From positions 36,035 to 100,034 of the forward strand of contig NZ_JAERRH010000023.1 in NCBI RefSeq assembly GCF_016741855.1: a DNA stretch of 64,000 nucleotides, in the 5' to 3' direction. Positions 1-8,667 of the stretch are shown here, in pieces. The DNA comes from Streptomyces musisoli (GTDB lineage Bacteria > Actinomycetota > Actinomycetes > Streptomycetales > Streptomycetaceae). Within the stretch, counting starts at the first letter, position 1. Each line of letters opens with the position of its first letter. The notes below the pieces were generated by a model. The model had not been told where the DNA came from and did no database searches. It saw nothing but the letters and a program-made list of their open reading frames with translations. The position numbers and the translations under genes are program-made.

Positions 1-138
1 CGGGGCACCATCCGCCCGGTTGAACTCGATGCACAACCACGCCCCGTTCGGGAAGTGCCGGCCGTTGAGCTTCCAGTCCACGTCCGAGAACTTCTGAATT
101 CCGATGAGGGTACGGCCGCCTACTGGCTGCGATCCCAC
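1..138 (-). CDS. Hypothetical protein, cut by the window edge
   Basis: An open frame runs leftward from a GTG at 138 to the window edge, giving 46 codons with no stop. The peptide is soluble-looking and ordinary in composition, with words such as SDVDWKLNGRHFPNG. The GTG lies inside the end of the upstream 98-aa gene, so the two overlap by about 19 bases and are probably translationally coupled. I do not recognise the family. The pairing with a small plasmid-type membrane protein suggests an integrative element or plasmid, which is inference. Confidence 0.5.
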   Translation of the reverse strand, partial: MGSQPVGGRTLIGIQKFSDVDWKLNGRHFPNGAWLCIEFNRADGAP

Positions 139-416
139 GGGATCGGGTACGACACCGTCGGCGTCGGCCGCGGGGCAGGCTTCTCCCAGCCGGGGAAGTG
201 CACCGGGTACACGCCGGTCTGCTGCGGCCGGGGTAACCGCTCCCCCGACCCGGCGGCGCCGGCCGACCCGCCGCTGCTGCCGAAGCCGACCACGGCCAGG
301 GCGATCACGGCGAAGATGGTCAGCTCCCGCCGCGCCCCCGGGTACCACCGCGAATGCGCCCGCACCTTCGTGCCGTCCGCCCGCTCGTACTCCCGTACCT
401 GCACCACGTCGTTCAT
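120..416 (-). CDS. Small membrane protein, plasmid/ICE type
   Basis: This 98-aa protein starts at ATG 416 behind a strong purine-rich site (GGGGAGGGG just upstream). The N-terminus is charged (EYERADGTKVRAHSRW), followed by one hydrophobic segment at about residues 31-50, then a Pro-rich tail ending in an aromatic/proline stretch (TPTVSYPIPWD). Proteins of this shape recur in Streptomyces integrated plasmids, but no function is known to me. A much longer minus-strand frame contains this segment, but only this part has a ribosome site and natural composition. The next leftward gene overlaps its end. Confidence 0.65.
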   Translation of the reverse strand: MNDVVQVREYERADGTKVRAHSRWYPGARRELTIFAVIALAVVGFGSSGGSAGAAGSGERLPRPQQTGVYPVHFPGWEKPAPRPTPTVSYPIPWDRSQ

Positions 417-752
417 CCCCTCCCCTGGGCAACGCGCCGCACCGGCGCAACGGACCATGAAAGCAGCCACCACTGACAACGGCCCGGGACTCCTATCTCT
501 GACCCACGCCGCAAGGTGGAGCCGGGCTCTCGCTGATCGGAACATCCGCGGATCCGGCCACCAATCACGGCAGCCTGCTGCGCCCCTACGGCGGCGTGTT
601 GCCTCACGCGCCCGCCTCCCGGTCATGGCTGCTGGCCTGCTCGGGTGGTCGGCGTCGGGAACGGCGAGTCGGCGACGTTTGTGGCGGGCGACCCCACCGA
701 CTGTTTCCTCCGAGACAGGCAGAAGGCGCTGGATCAGCTGGGAGGATGCGCA
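417..752. other. Divergent intergenic region
   Basis: This stretch separates a minus-strand gene from a plus-strand gene and must hold both promoters. I see no convincing coding signal or clear -10/-35 pair. The frame of the downstream gene is open back to a GTG-type codon at 645, but that start lacks a ribosome site. Confidence 0.4.
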
Positions 753-2192
753 GTGGGCTCTGTACGGTTCGGGCGGATCGCCGCGTACGGCCTGGCTACG
801 GTGTCGGGCGTACTTCTGGTCGTGGCCGTACTTTCCTGGGGCCGGCTGGTCGACCTGGCCACTCGCATCCCGCTGGTCCCGCTTGTCCTGGTCATCGCTT
901 CCGCAGCCTGTGCACTGGCGGCGGGCGAGCTGTACCGACGTACGCGGCCGCGGGGGCGGCGACGCTTCGCCCCGCCTATCCGCTGGTGGTGGGTCCTGCT
1001 GGCGTCCGCCGCTGTACTGGCTGCGGTGTGGGTCACTACCGCCTTGCTGCTGGCCCAGGCTGCCCATATGCCGTCGGCCAACGAACGGACGAAAGAGCGG
1101 ATCGAGGCGGTGCGTACCGGTCTTGCCGCGGGTGCTGGCGCGGGTGCCGCGCTCACGGTGCTGCTGGCGTTTCGTCGGCAGCTGCACCACGAAAGGGCCA
1201 CCGAGGAGAGCGAACACGACGCGGACGAACGGCGGATCACAGAGCTGTACACCAAGGCTGTCGAGCAGCTCGGCAGCCCTCAAGCCCCGGTACGGCTGGG
1301 CGGGCTGTACGCGCTGGAGCGGCTCGGTCAGGCCGCTGCCGACCACCGGCAGACCATCGTGGACGTCATCTGCGCATACCTGCGCATGCCCTACACGCCG
1401 CCCGCGATCTCCCGCCACAGCAAAGGGGAGCGCAAGGGATGGCGACAGAAGGTAACCCGTTCCCGACAGGCCATCCGGGCACGCGTCCAGGGGAAGATGG
1501 ACAACCAGCGACGGCAGGAACTTCAGGTACGTAAGACCGCCGAACGCATTCTCACTGCCCACCTATGTGACTCCCGCCTTACGGACCAGCGGGAGACCAC
1601 CACAGCCAATGACCGGTTCTGGGAAGGCATGCGCATCGAACTCTCCCACGCCACCCTCACCACGGGGTCCTTCAATCGCTTCCACGTTGCCGAGGCAAAC
1701 TTCAGCGACGCCACGTTCACCGGCGACGCCTCGTTCATCGGCGCCACGTTCACCGGCCACGCCTTGTTCAGCGGTGCCACGTTCACCCGCGACGCCGGGT
1801 TCAGCGACGCCTCGTTCACTGACCACGCCTGGTTCCGCGGCGCCACGTTCGCCGGCGACGCCTGGTTCGTCGGCGCCACGTTCACCCGCGACGCTTGGTT
1901 CAGCGACGCCATGTTCACCGGCCACGCTTGGTTCGGCGACGCCACGTTCACCGGCGACGCCGGGTTCCGCGGCGCCACGTTCACCGGCGACGCCCAGTTC
2001 GGTGACGCCACGTTCACCGGCCACGCCTGGTTCCGTGGCGCACGGGCACGCCTAACGACGTCGGAGGGCACCCCTCTGGCCTGCTCGTGGCCGCCAGGCT
2101 GGGATGTCCAACCCACCACTGACGGCTGGGGGATCTTCAGAAGGCCTGAGGCCAGCTGGCTCCCTGACCAGGCTCCGCGCTCTTTTCCGTGA
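753..2192 (+). CDS. Membrane-anchored pentapeptide-repeat protein
   Basis: I place the start at GTG 753 because GGAGG at 741-745 sits 7 bases upstream; the frame is open further up. The 479-aa protein has two N-terminal hydrophobic hairpins (about residues 8-52 and 70-95, then 110-130), a charged helical middle with a YTKAVEQLGS segment, and a C-terminal run of ten 11-residue repeats of the type ATFTGDAWFRG. Such repeats belong to the pentapeptide-repeat superfamily and fold as a right-handed beta-helix. The N-terminal layout is the common Streptomyces pentapeptide-repeat membrane protein. Ligand and role are unknown. Confidence 0.8.
   Translation: MGSVRFGRIAAYGLATVSGVLLVVAVLSWGRLVDLATRIPLVPLVLVIASAACALAAGELYRRTRPRGRRRFAPPIRWWWVLLASAAVLAAVWVTTALLLAQAAHMPSANERTKERIEAVRTGLAAGAGAGAALTVLLAFRRQLHHERATEESEHDADERRITELYTKAVEQLGSPQAPVRLGGLYALERLGQAAADHRQTIVDVICAYLRMPYTPPAISRHSKGERKGWRQKVTRSRQAIRARVQGKMDNQRRQELQVRKTAERILTAHLCDSRLTDQRETTTANDRFWEGMRIELSHATLTTGSFNRFHVAEANFSDATFTGDASFIGATFTGHALFSGATFTRDAGFSDASFTDHAWFRGATFAGDAWFVGATFTRDAWFSDAMFTGHAWFGDATFTGDAGFRGATFTGDAQFGDATFTGHAWFRGARARLTTSEGTPLACSWPPGWDVQPTTDGWGIFRRPEASWLPDQAPRSFP
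1710..2039 (+). repeat. Ten tandem 33-bp coding repeats
   Basis: The pentapeptide-repeat region is also a DNA-level tandem array: ten in-frame 33-bp units with a core like GCCACGTTCACCGGC. Units differ mainly at the codons for two variable positions of the 11-residue repeat. Confidence 0.85.
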
Positions 2193-2459
2193 CCCGAGGT
2201 GAAACCCTGGAGCAGCTCGCAACATCAGGGCACTGACCAGCGAGGAGGGCTCCACCTTGCGGCCTGGGCCAGAGATAGGAGTTCCGGGCCACAACGGATG
2301 ACGCTTCGATCACCCCGGAGATCACGGGGCAGGTCAGCAGACACCCCCACCGGTGCCACGATGGGCGCATGAGCACGGCAGGCCGTAACACCGTCTCGGG
2401 ACACTTCTTCTTGCCTCGTTCCTCCTCATCTGGCCTCGCTGCTGCGACAGACTGCCGCC

Positions 2460-2768
2460 ATGAACCATCAGGAAGCCCGCGAGGAACTGGCCGAGGCGGT
2501 CGCCGACATCAAGCACACGGCTCCGGGTGTCGACGGCCCCCTATGGCGGGACATCGGCACACCGGACCTGACACTGGCAGTGGAGGACCTGGTGCACTCG
2601 ACCGCGCCGGACGAGCAGGAGGGCATGGCTCGGCGTGTGTCGGAGGCATTCGTCGTGCACCCCGGCCAGCTGTACGCGCACGGGATCGACAACCTCGCGT
2701 TCGGCACCGCGATTCTCTCGCTGCGGCTGGCGCTGGCCCACCTGGACAGCGCGCAGCGCCCGGAGTAG
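2460..2768 (+). CDS. Hypothetical acidic small protein
   Basis: This 102-aa protein starts at ATG 2460 and is rich in Glu, Asp and Ala with a mostly helical pattern. It has no membrane segment. I do not recognise the family. Codon bias is normal for the window and no competing frame looks better. It stands alone between a pentapeptide-repeat gene and a scrambled transporter relic, so context gives no clue. Confidence 0.6.
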   Translation: MNHQEAREELAEAVADIKHTAPGVDGPLWRDIGTPDLTLAVEDLVHSTAPDEQEGMARRVSEAFVVHPGQLYAHGIDNLAFGTAILSLRLALAHLDSAQRPE

Positions 2769-2817
2769 GGACCGTGTCGCCGCGCCGTCCGCCCCGGGAG
2801 CCTGTGGGATGGGACCT

Positions 2818-3166
2818 GTTGGGGTAGCCGGCGCCCTGGGCGAAGAACAGCGCCAGGATCAGGATGTCGTCGATGTTGGTGACGGCGGTACGTCGGTAGC
2901 GGCGGCGGCCCGGCCTGCCTCTGCCGGTATATCGGATCCCCGACTTCGGCGCCACCTTCCTGCCCGAGTCCGCCATCCCCTACCTCGGCCTGCTGCCGCT
3001 CGCCCTGGGCCTCAAAGCCGCCTGGCAGGCATGGAAGGACCACCGCGACGGCAGCGCAGACGAGGAGGAGGAAGGGCGAAGACGGGCACGTAGACGCCGA
3101 TGTTGTCGCCGCCGTTGGCGAAGGTGACCGCGGCGACCTCCAGCGGGCCCGGACCGCCCTCCTTGG
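2818..3166. pseudogene. Scrambled CadD-family cadmium transporter relic
   Basis: Three pieces of one CadD-type transporter are recognisable, in protein order along the plus strand but in mixed orientation. The N-terminal signature (TNIDDILILALFF) reads on the minus strand at about 2822-2890. The middle (FLPESAIPYLGLLPLALG) reads on the plus strand at about 2930-3075. The next helix signature (VTFANGGDNIGVYVPVF) reads on the minus strand at about 3083-3165. CadD proteins export or tolerate cadmium and share exactly these motifs. No piece has a start, so the locus is dead. The plus-strand Rep relic begins directly after the third piece. Confidence 0.7.
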
Positions 3167-3169
3167 CCT

Positions 3170-4595
3170 GGGCTGGCTCTGCTTCGACCTGGACGACAAG
3201 CGCGGGGAAGTCGGCCCCGACCTCGCCACCCTGCTGCGCTGGCTGGAGGAGGCCGGGCTGACCTACGTGGTCGCCGCCTCCGGATCCGCCGGCGGACGGC
3301 ACGTGTGGGTGACCGCCGAGACGCTGCTGGACGCGCACCTGGTCGAGGCCCTCGCCGTGGCCGCCGCCAAGCGTCTGCCCACGCTCGACTACGGCCTGCT
3401 CAAGTCCCGCACCGGCGCCGTCCGCCCGATCGGTGCCCCGCACCGCAACGGAGGCCGCAGCGAGCTGCTGAGCCCGGCGGACCCCCGCCGGGCCGCCGCC
3501 CTGCTCACCCCTGCCAGCTGCCGCAACCCCTCCGAGGCGTTCACCCGGCTGCTACTCATCATCGATGCACTGCCCGCCCGCGAGGACTTCCGCCCCAGGG
3601 TGGTCGGCCGCGACGAGGTCGCCGAGGTCCTCGACGACCGGCTGGGCCCCCGGCTCGCCGGCACGCCCAACACCGTGCTGGACCGCGACACCATGGCGCT
3701 GCTGACCCGGCGCCCGCCGGCCGACCAGGTCAGCGAGGTGTGCGGCTCGCTGCTGACCCGGCTGGCGCTGCGCCGCTGGACGCTCCCGATGGTCGAGCGC
3801 CTGCTGGACGACCGCCGTTACCGCGAGGGCGGGCTGCTGCACCTGTGCACCGCGCCCGGGGTCGGCACGCTCCGCGTGGCGCTGGACCAGGCCGACGTCG
3901 AGGAGAAGCTGGAGCGCCAGTGGGCCCGCTGCGTCGCCTACGCCGCCACGCTGCCGTACACCGAGGAGTCCCTGCAGCGCACCGAGACCATCGCCGAGAC
4001 CGTCGCCCTGGTCGAGCAGCTGCAGCAGGCCGCCGACGCCTGCCCGCAGCGCTGGGCCACCGAGTCCGGCCCCGCCGACCGGGCCGCCCTGGACCTGTTC
4101 TGTCTGCTCGCGCTGCGCTCCGGCAGCACCGTGCTGAGCCTGGACGTCCGCCGCGCCGCCCTCGCCACCGGCCACGGCCGCTCGACCATGCACCGGGCGT
4201 TCGGCCGCCTCACCCTCGACAGCTGGCTGGGCCGGGCCACCGACGATGGCCCCGCGGGCACCTACGAGCTGCTCCCGGTCACCGCTTCGCACCCTGCATT
4301 CGCCTCCGTTGCACGGGGTGGGACACAAGGAACCCCGCCCCCCCAGGGGCGCCCCGCACCACCCTGCTCTCGCGCCTTCAAACCCGCCTCGCCGCAGGTC
4401 AGGCCGACCTGTTCGCCCACGGCCGGGCCACCCCCTCGCACTCCGGCGGGCTGGGCCACCACGCCGGTCGGGTCTACCAGCAGCTGGCCGAGCACGCCGA
4501 CCGTGCCGTCAGCCTCGCCGAGGTCTGCCAGCGCACCGGCTACCGCCCCCGCACTGTTGCCAAGCACCTCGTGCGGATGCGGGACTTGCTTGAGT
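3170..4595 (+). pseudogene. Plasmid replication protein, broken at both ends and frameshifted
   Basis: The frame from 3170 encodes a protein with GWLCFDLDDKRGEVG and SGSAGGRHVWV, the acidic and His motifs seen in primase-like (Prim-Pol) replication proteins of Streptomyces plasmids. A winged-helix part follows. The N-terminus is missing because the frame runs into the CadD relic without a start. Near the C-terminus the reading frame changes at a run of seven C (4338-4344): the continuation (DLFAHGRATPSHSGG and an HTH-like RTGYRPRTVAKHLV) is in the second frame. The end is cut at about 4595 by sequence from another gene. Assignment as Rep is by motif resemblance. Confidence 0.6.
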
Positions 4596-4822
4596 CCGCA
4601 CAGTGCAGAGATCACATGGGCCAACCCCAGCAAGACAACAGGAAGCTCCCGTTGATCGACCCGGCGCAGGGAGGTCCAAGCCATGACTGCTACCAGCAGC
4701 AGGATGGCCACCAACACAGCAGCGGCGCAGAACGCCAACGAGACCGGCACACCGAAAACGGTGCCGGGAGAGAGCGAGAACGACAACGCCGAGCCTCCGG
4801 GAACGAAAAAGGCCCCCGGCAT
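4590..4822 (-). pseudogene. Small membrane protein fragment
   Basis: A minus-strand frame encodes a hydrophobic helix followed by TSLRRVDQRELPVVLLGLAH and a second hydrophobic stretch, like small plasmid membrane proteins. After about 4595 it runs into the antisense of the Rep relic, so its C-terminus is lost. The first ATG (4822) lies inside a terminator hairpin, so a GTG at 4750 is a better start. The shared break with Rep suggests a deletion joined two truncated genes. Confidence 0.4.
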
Positions 4823-4836
4823 GGCTCCGGGGGCCT
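4806..4836 (-). terminator. Rho-independent terminator
   Basis: GGCCCCCGG and its complement form a 9-bp stem around a 7-base loop (4811-4835), followed on the minus strand by TTTTT at 4810-4806. It would end leftward transcripts such as the one carrying the frame that stops at 4848. Confidence 0.85.
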
Positions 4837-4837
4837 A

Positions 4838-4865
4838 GTGCGTGTTTCTAAGCCTCGGTGCTGAG
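4838..4865. repeat. Dispersed 28-bp repeat, copy 1
   Basis: The sequence beginning GTGCGTGTTTCTAAGCC resembles stretches at 19299-19326 and 63756-63784. Here it overlaps the 3' end of a minus-strand frame ending LEVLSTEA. It may be the conserved tail of a mobile gene. Confidence 0.5.
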
Positions 4866-5050
4866 TACCTCGAGCCCTACGTTGGCGAAGTGGTCGAACA
4901 CCGGACAGGCGAGCAGGGGGTCCAGCATTACCAGTACCTTGACGCCGTGCCCGGTGTCATAGTCGGGTCGGGTGCCGTCCACACCGTGGTAGGCGGGACA
5001 TGCGCGTCGCGGCGGCCAGGCTCGCGGCCACTGAGCGTGTCCACTTGGGT
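4848..5050 (-). pseudogene. 3' fragment of an unidentified gene
   Basis: The frame ending at TAG 4848 encodes a natural-looking C-terminus (GHGVKVLVMLDPLLACPVF) that stops just before a terminator, as a real gene end would. No start or conserved N-terminus is visible upstream, so I read it as a truncated gene. Family unknown. Confidence 0.35.
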
Positions 5051-5127
5051 GAAATTCGCTCGCGCCTGTGTGCCGCTTCTGATGTTGTGAGCGGCGCGGG
5101 GTAGTTCGCGTCTTGAGGGGGCATGCT

Positions 5128-5571
5128 GTGGCGGACGACGGATGCATCTTCTGTGCAATAGCGAGAGGTCAGGCGGACGCCAGCATCGTCCACGAAGATG
5201 ACTCGGTGATCGCCTTCATGGATCTCCAGCCTGTCACTCCAGGCCACTTGCTGGTTATCCCCAAGGCGCACGCGGTGGGACTGGAGGATCTCCAGGAGGA
5301 CGCCGGCGTCCAGGTCTGGAAAGTGGCGCATCAGCTCGGACGCGCACTGCGCCGGTCAAGCTTGCGATGCGAGGGCGTCAACTTGTTCCTTGCGGACGGC
5401 GAAGCAGCCTTCCAGGAAGTTTTCCACGTTCACCTGCATGTCTTCCCCCGCTTCGCAGGTGACCCATTCCGCATCGATGCTGACTGGCGTGTGCAGGAGC
5501 GAGACCAGCTCGACAAGACGGCTGCTGCCGTGCGTGGCGGCCTTGCTGCCCTCGACGCCGGCCCGTACTGA
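5128..5571 (+). CDS. HIT family protein
   Basis: The start is GTG 5128, with GAGGGG at 5115-5120 upstream; a longer frame begins with TTG 5113. The 147-aa protein has the HIT layout: an N-terminal CIFCAIARGQ, the central PVTPGHLLVIPKAH, and the histidine triad in FQEVFHVHLHVFPRF near residue 105. HIT proteins are nucleotide hydrolases or transferases acting on AMP-linked substrates. The two N-terminal Cys are typical of the HINT-like branch. It is a single gene; the exact substrate cannot be told. Confidence 0.92.
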   Translation: MADDGCIFCAIARGQADASIVHEDDSVIAFMDLQPVTPGHLLVIPKAHAVGLEDLQEDAGVQVWKVAHQLGRALRRSSLRCEGVNLFLADGEAAFQEVFHVHLHVFPRFAGDPFRIDADWRVQERDQLDKTAAAVRGGLAALDAGPY

Positions 5572-5686
5572 CGACCATCGCTCTCCGGGACACGGTCTCA
5601 CGTGGGGCAGTGCGTGTTCTGAAGGTGCGGCGTTGCGGATCAGGGGTTGATTCCAGGAGCTGTCCGGGCTGAGGGGCAGAGGATTG

Positions 5687-6289
5687 TCAACGGCCAATGC
5701 CGTCAGACCTCGCATCGGCTGCTGCTTTGGCGGCTCGCTCGATCTGCGCGTGTTGGGCTTCCCAGAAGGCCGCGTCGCGGTTCGGGATCGCGTGCTCGGC
5801 TGCTGTCCCTGTCGAACCGTCGAGATGTTCGCGCAGGATGTCGGCATGTCCGGCGTGCCGGCTGGTCTCGGTGAGCGTGTGGACCAGGATGTTGAACAGC
5901 ATCACGTTGGGGCGTGGCCACCAGGGCACGTGGCCGGGGGCGTCGATGGCGAGGGCGTTGATGGTTGCGTCTGAGTGCTCCCAGACGCGACGGTAGCGGT
6001 CGGTGATCTGCTCGCGTGTCTCGTCCTCGGTCGCCCACATGTCGGTGCCATGCGCCTTGGCGTCGTCCCAGCGGGGCAGGGGTTCGGGGAACGGTCGGTC
6101 GAAGACCTCGCCAAAGTACCTGGACTCCCAGAGCGACAGGTGCTTGACCAGGCCGAGAAGGTTGGTACCCGTCGACGTCAGGGGGCGGCGGACGTCGTAC
6201 TCGCTCAGCCCGTCGAGCTTCCAGAGCATCGCCTTGCGAATCTCTCGCAGATCGTTGTGCAGATACTTCTTCGCAAAATCATCGATCAT
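5687..6289 (-). CDS. DinB family protein (DUF664-like)
   Basis: The protein of about 200 aa has the DinB/DUF664 four-helix pattern: an N-terminal helix with WKLDGLSEYDVRRPLT, then LLGLVKHLSLWESRYFGEVF with the first metal-binding His, and a C-terminal LVHTLTETSRHAGHADILRE containing the two further His. These proteins bind a metal and often act as thiol-dependent transferases or hydrolases. I choose ATG 6289 because the upstream ATG at 6307 lies within the terminal sequence of the adjacent IS5 element. No strong ribosome site is visible for either. IS insertion may have removed the native promoter. Confidence 0.85.
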   Translation of the reverse strand: MIDDFAKKYLHNDLREIRKAMLWKLDGLSEYDVRRPLTSTGTNLLGLVKHLSLWESRYFGEVFDRPFPEPLPRWDDAKAHGTDMWATEDETREQITDRYRRVWEHSDATINALAIDAPGHVPWWPRPNVMLFNILVHTLTETSRHAGHADILREHLDGSTGTAAEHAIPNRDAAFWEAQHAQIERAAKAAADARSDGIGR

Positions 6290-6299
6290 GGGCCACGAG

Positions 6300-7190
6300 C
6301 CTGTCATGTGCGGACCATGCGCTCAAGTGGCGGTCAGCCGCTGGCCTGGGCGGGTTTCCTTGGCCAGCTGGGAGTGGCGCCTTTGCGGGCGAGGCGCCTG
6401 GTCATGAGGGTGATGGCGGCCCAGGTGATCAAGGTTTCGGAGTGTTGGATGAGCCGTTCGTAGTCCCTTGCATGGCGGCGGGCGTGCATCATCCAGGCGA
6501 GCGACCTCTCGACGACCCAGCGGCGGGGCGGCACGACGAAGCCGGAGGCGTCCTTGGGACGGCTGACCGGCTTGATCGTCAGGTTGAGGTGCTGCTTTGC
6601 CCAGTCGACGAGCTTGCCGGCGTAAGCCGAGTCGGCCCACACGATCGTGATCTCGGGGTGCATCAGGCGCAGGCGGAAGAGGACTTCCTTCGCCGCGGCG
6701 GCGTCGTGCAGGTCGGCGGGGGTGACCATGACCATCAGAGGCAGACCGCGGGTGTCGACGACCAGGTGGCGCTTGCGCCCGTTGATTTTCTTGCCTGCGT
6801 CGTAACCGCGGGTGGCCTTGGAGACGGTTTCTGCGGCTTTCACGCTCTGGGAGTCGATCACCGTGGCCACCGCGCGAGGGCCTTTGCCCATGTCGCGGCG
6901 GATCCGCCCGGCGAGCTGGTCACGGATCTGGCCGATGATCCCGGCGGCGGCCCAGCGGGCCATGAACCCCCAGACCGTGCGCCAGGGCGGGAAATCCGCA
7001 GGCAGAGCCCGCCACTTGCATCCGGTATCCACGACGTAGCGGATCGCGTCGACGATCTCGCGGCGGGGGTGCTTCTCCGGCTGGCCGCCCTTGCTGGTCT
7101 CGCAGGCCGGTGGGCAGCAGTCCTTCGAGCAGCGCCCATTCCGCGTTCGTGGTGTCCGAGGGGTAGCGGCGTCGGCGCATGGCGGGTGCC
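6300..7190 (-). mobile_element. IS5-family element, one end recognisable
   Basis: The element carries the frameshifted transposase described below. Its 3' end can be placed at about 6300 because the 14-mer CCTGTCATGTGCGG (6300-6313) also ends a second IS5 relic at 46228-46241, and flanking sequence diverges right after it. I find no matching inverted terminal repeat beyond 7180, so the other end is either truncated or too diverged to see. Confidence 0.6.
6334..7180 (-). pseudogene. IS5-family transposase with an early frameshift
   Basis: Translation starts at ATG 7180 (MRRRRYPSDTTNAEWALLEG), the usual N-terminus of this family. After about 24 codons the frame shifts: the rest (CETSKGGQPEKHPRREIVDA and onward) reads in another frame through to 6334. 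The shift lies at about 7105-7115 and is consistent with loss of two bases. The catalytic part is otherwise intact, with the first Asp in VIDSQSVK, the second in VWADSAYAG and the Glu in RRWVVERSLAWM. A programmed frameshift cannot be excluded, but no slippery run is present. Confidence 0.8.
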
Positions 7191-7237
7191 TTCGAGCGAG
7201 CGCGGCGGGGCCGCCCGCAGGGCGGTCCCGCCGCGGG

Positions 7238-7657
7238 TCAGGAGCTGGCGATGAGGTCGAGGGTGGACTCGATCGAGTTGAGCTGGGCGACGATGTGCTT
7301 GACCCACTTGTCGCCCGGGTGGGCGGCGGCGTGCGGGGCGACGGTGCCAGTGATGAACCGACGGAACTCGGTCAGCTTCTCCCTGACGACGGCCCGTTCG
7401 TATGCCTCCAGCACGTCCCGCTCGGCTCCGAGCTGGTAGCCCGTGGCCCTGTTCCAGGTCAGCGGGGGCCAGCCCTTCTCCGCGGCCTGGTCCTTCAGTG
7501 CGGCGAGCCCGGAATGGACCTGGCTCGGGGAGAGGTCGCTGGCGCGTACCAGCTGAGGGAATTCCAGGCCGGCGGGTCTGGCCTCGAACAGCACGAACCG
7601 GAGGGTGTCCGCGTGGCGTCTGGCTGCATCACCCCGTCGCCGTGAGGCGCGGGGCAT
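7238..7657 (-). CDS. RacP-like small protein
   Basis: This 139-aa protein has a winged-helix-like N-terminal half (ARPAGLEFPQLVRASDLSPS, residues about 26-45) and a helical C-terminus (KLTEFRRFITGTVAPHAAAH). It resembles proteins annotated as RacP in Streptomyces genomes and plasmids. It starts at ATG 7657, two bases after the stop of the DUF6192 gene, so the pair is an operon. A DNA-binding role is plausible but inferred. Confidence 0.65.
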   Translation of the reverse strand: MPRASRRRGDAARRHADTLRFVLFEARPAGLEFPQLVRASDLSPSQVHSGLAALKDQAAEKGWPPLTWNRATGYQLGAERDVLEAYERAVVREKLTEFRRFITGTVAPHAAAHPGDKWVKHIVAQLNSIESTLDLIASS

Positions 7658-7659
7658 GT

Positions 7660-8667
7660 CTATTCGCCCTTCAGCAGACGGGCCAGTTCGTCGTCCATGT
7701 CGACCTTGCCGGTGTCCACGGCGGTCTCGATCCAGTCCAGCGTCGCCCGCACCTTCGCGACGTTCTGGTGCACGATCGTGCGTTCGTCGTCGCTCAGGGT
7801 GCGGTCCCGCAGGCCGGGAACGGTGCGGCCGGCCGCGGCGACGAAGGAGTGGCAGGCGGTGACCAGGTCCAAAAACTCCACCGTCCGGTCGATGTGCCGG
7901 ATGGCCGGGGCGACCGGGCTGGTGTCCTCGAAGTGCTCGCGGGCCTGTCGGCTGCGTTCGTTCTGGGCCTGGTTGACGTGGAAGCGGGCGGTGTCGTCGC
8001 TCATTGCCCTGAACGCGACGTCCGGCCTGCGCAGCAGGTTCGTCGCGGCCGTTGTCGCGACCGCTTCGTCCCGGGTGAACTCCTCCACCACGCGGGCCTT
8101 CTCGGCGGCCGGCACCTTCGCCGCGACTGTGGGCCGCTTGAGGAAGTCGGTGGTGACCGTCGCCGCGACCTCTTCGTCCCGGGCCAGCGAGTGGATCGCG
8201 GTGATCTTCTCCTGCGGCGACGCCGGGCGTTCGACCTGGCGGCCCACCCTGCGGTTGGCCTCATCCACCGTCCACCGCGTCCCGCCCGCGGGAGGTTTGG
8301 CGATGGTCGCGAACCGCTCGTCCTCGTTCTCGATCTGCCCAAGGATCCTGTGGACGCGGAACGACACCCCCGCCTGGCGATGTTCCCTCGGCCAGCGGGA
8401 CGCCGTCCACCTGGCACTTTCCACGGTTTTGTAGGCCAGCCCGATGTCCTCGGCCAGGCGGAACAGCGTCTCGCGGACCGTGAACAGCTCCTGACCCGGC
8501 GCGGCATGCTGGCCGCCCCACCCGCGCATGGGCTCGACCTCCAGGGCGCGGTCACCGATCGTGAACGAACCCCGCGTCTGCTGTTCGACGACCTGCCGCA
8601 GCTCGGCCACGATCTCGTCATAGCGGGACTGGCTGACGGAACCGACCTTCTCGGTCTCCTCGGACAT
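7660..8667 (-). CDS. DUF6192 family protein
   Basis: The 335-aa protein begins at ATG 8667 with GGTGAG upstream. It carries the family words QQTRGSFTIGDRALEVEPM and SARWTASRWPREHRQAGVSF. The middle contains DEANRRVGRQV and three imperfect helical repeats (DEEVAATVTTDFLKRPTVA and relatives). The N-terminal half resembles a ParB/KorB-like HTH arrangement. DUF6192 genes are frequent on Streptomyces plasmids and often sit next to a RacP-like gene, as here. A role in partition or regulation is inference. The A/T-richer stretch at 8750-8790 is the likely promoter. Confidence 0.75.
   Translation of the reverse strand: MSEETEKVGSVSQSRYDEIVAELRQVVEQQTRGSFTIGDRALEVEPMRGWGGQHAAPGQELFTVRETLFRLAEDIGLAYKTVESARWTASRWPREHRQAGVSFRVHRILGQIENEDERFATIAKPPAGGTRWTVDEANRRVGRQVERPASPQEKITAIHSLARDEEVAATVTTDFLKRPTVAAKVPAAEKARVVEEFTRDEAVATTAATNLLRRPDVAFRAMSDDTARFHVNQAQNERSRQAREHFEDTSPVAPAIRHIDRTVEFLDLVTACHSFVAAAGRTVPGLRDRTLSDDERTIVHQNVAKVRATLDWIETAVDTGKVDMDDELARLLKGE

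Noticed and set aside
4750..4822. ATG 4822 as a gene start
   Set aside because: It lies within the terminator hairpin 4811-4835; a downstream GTG is more plausible.
7100..7120. Programmed frameshift in the IS5 transposase
   Set aside because: No slippery heptamer or run at the shift; loss of two bases explains it better, though not proven.
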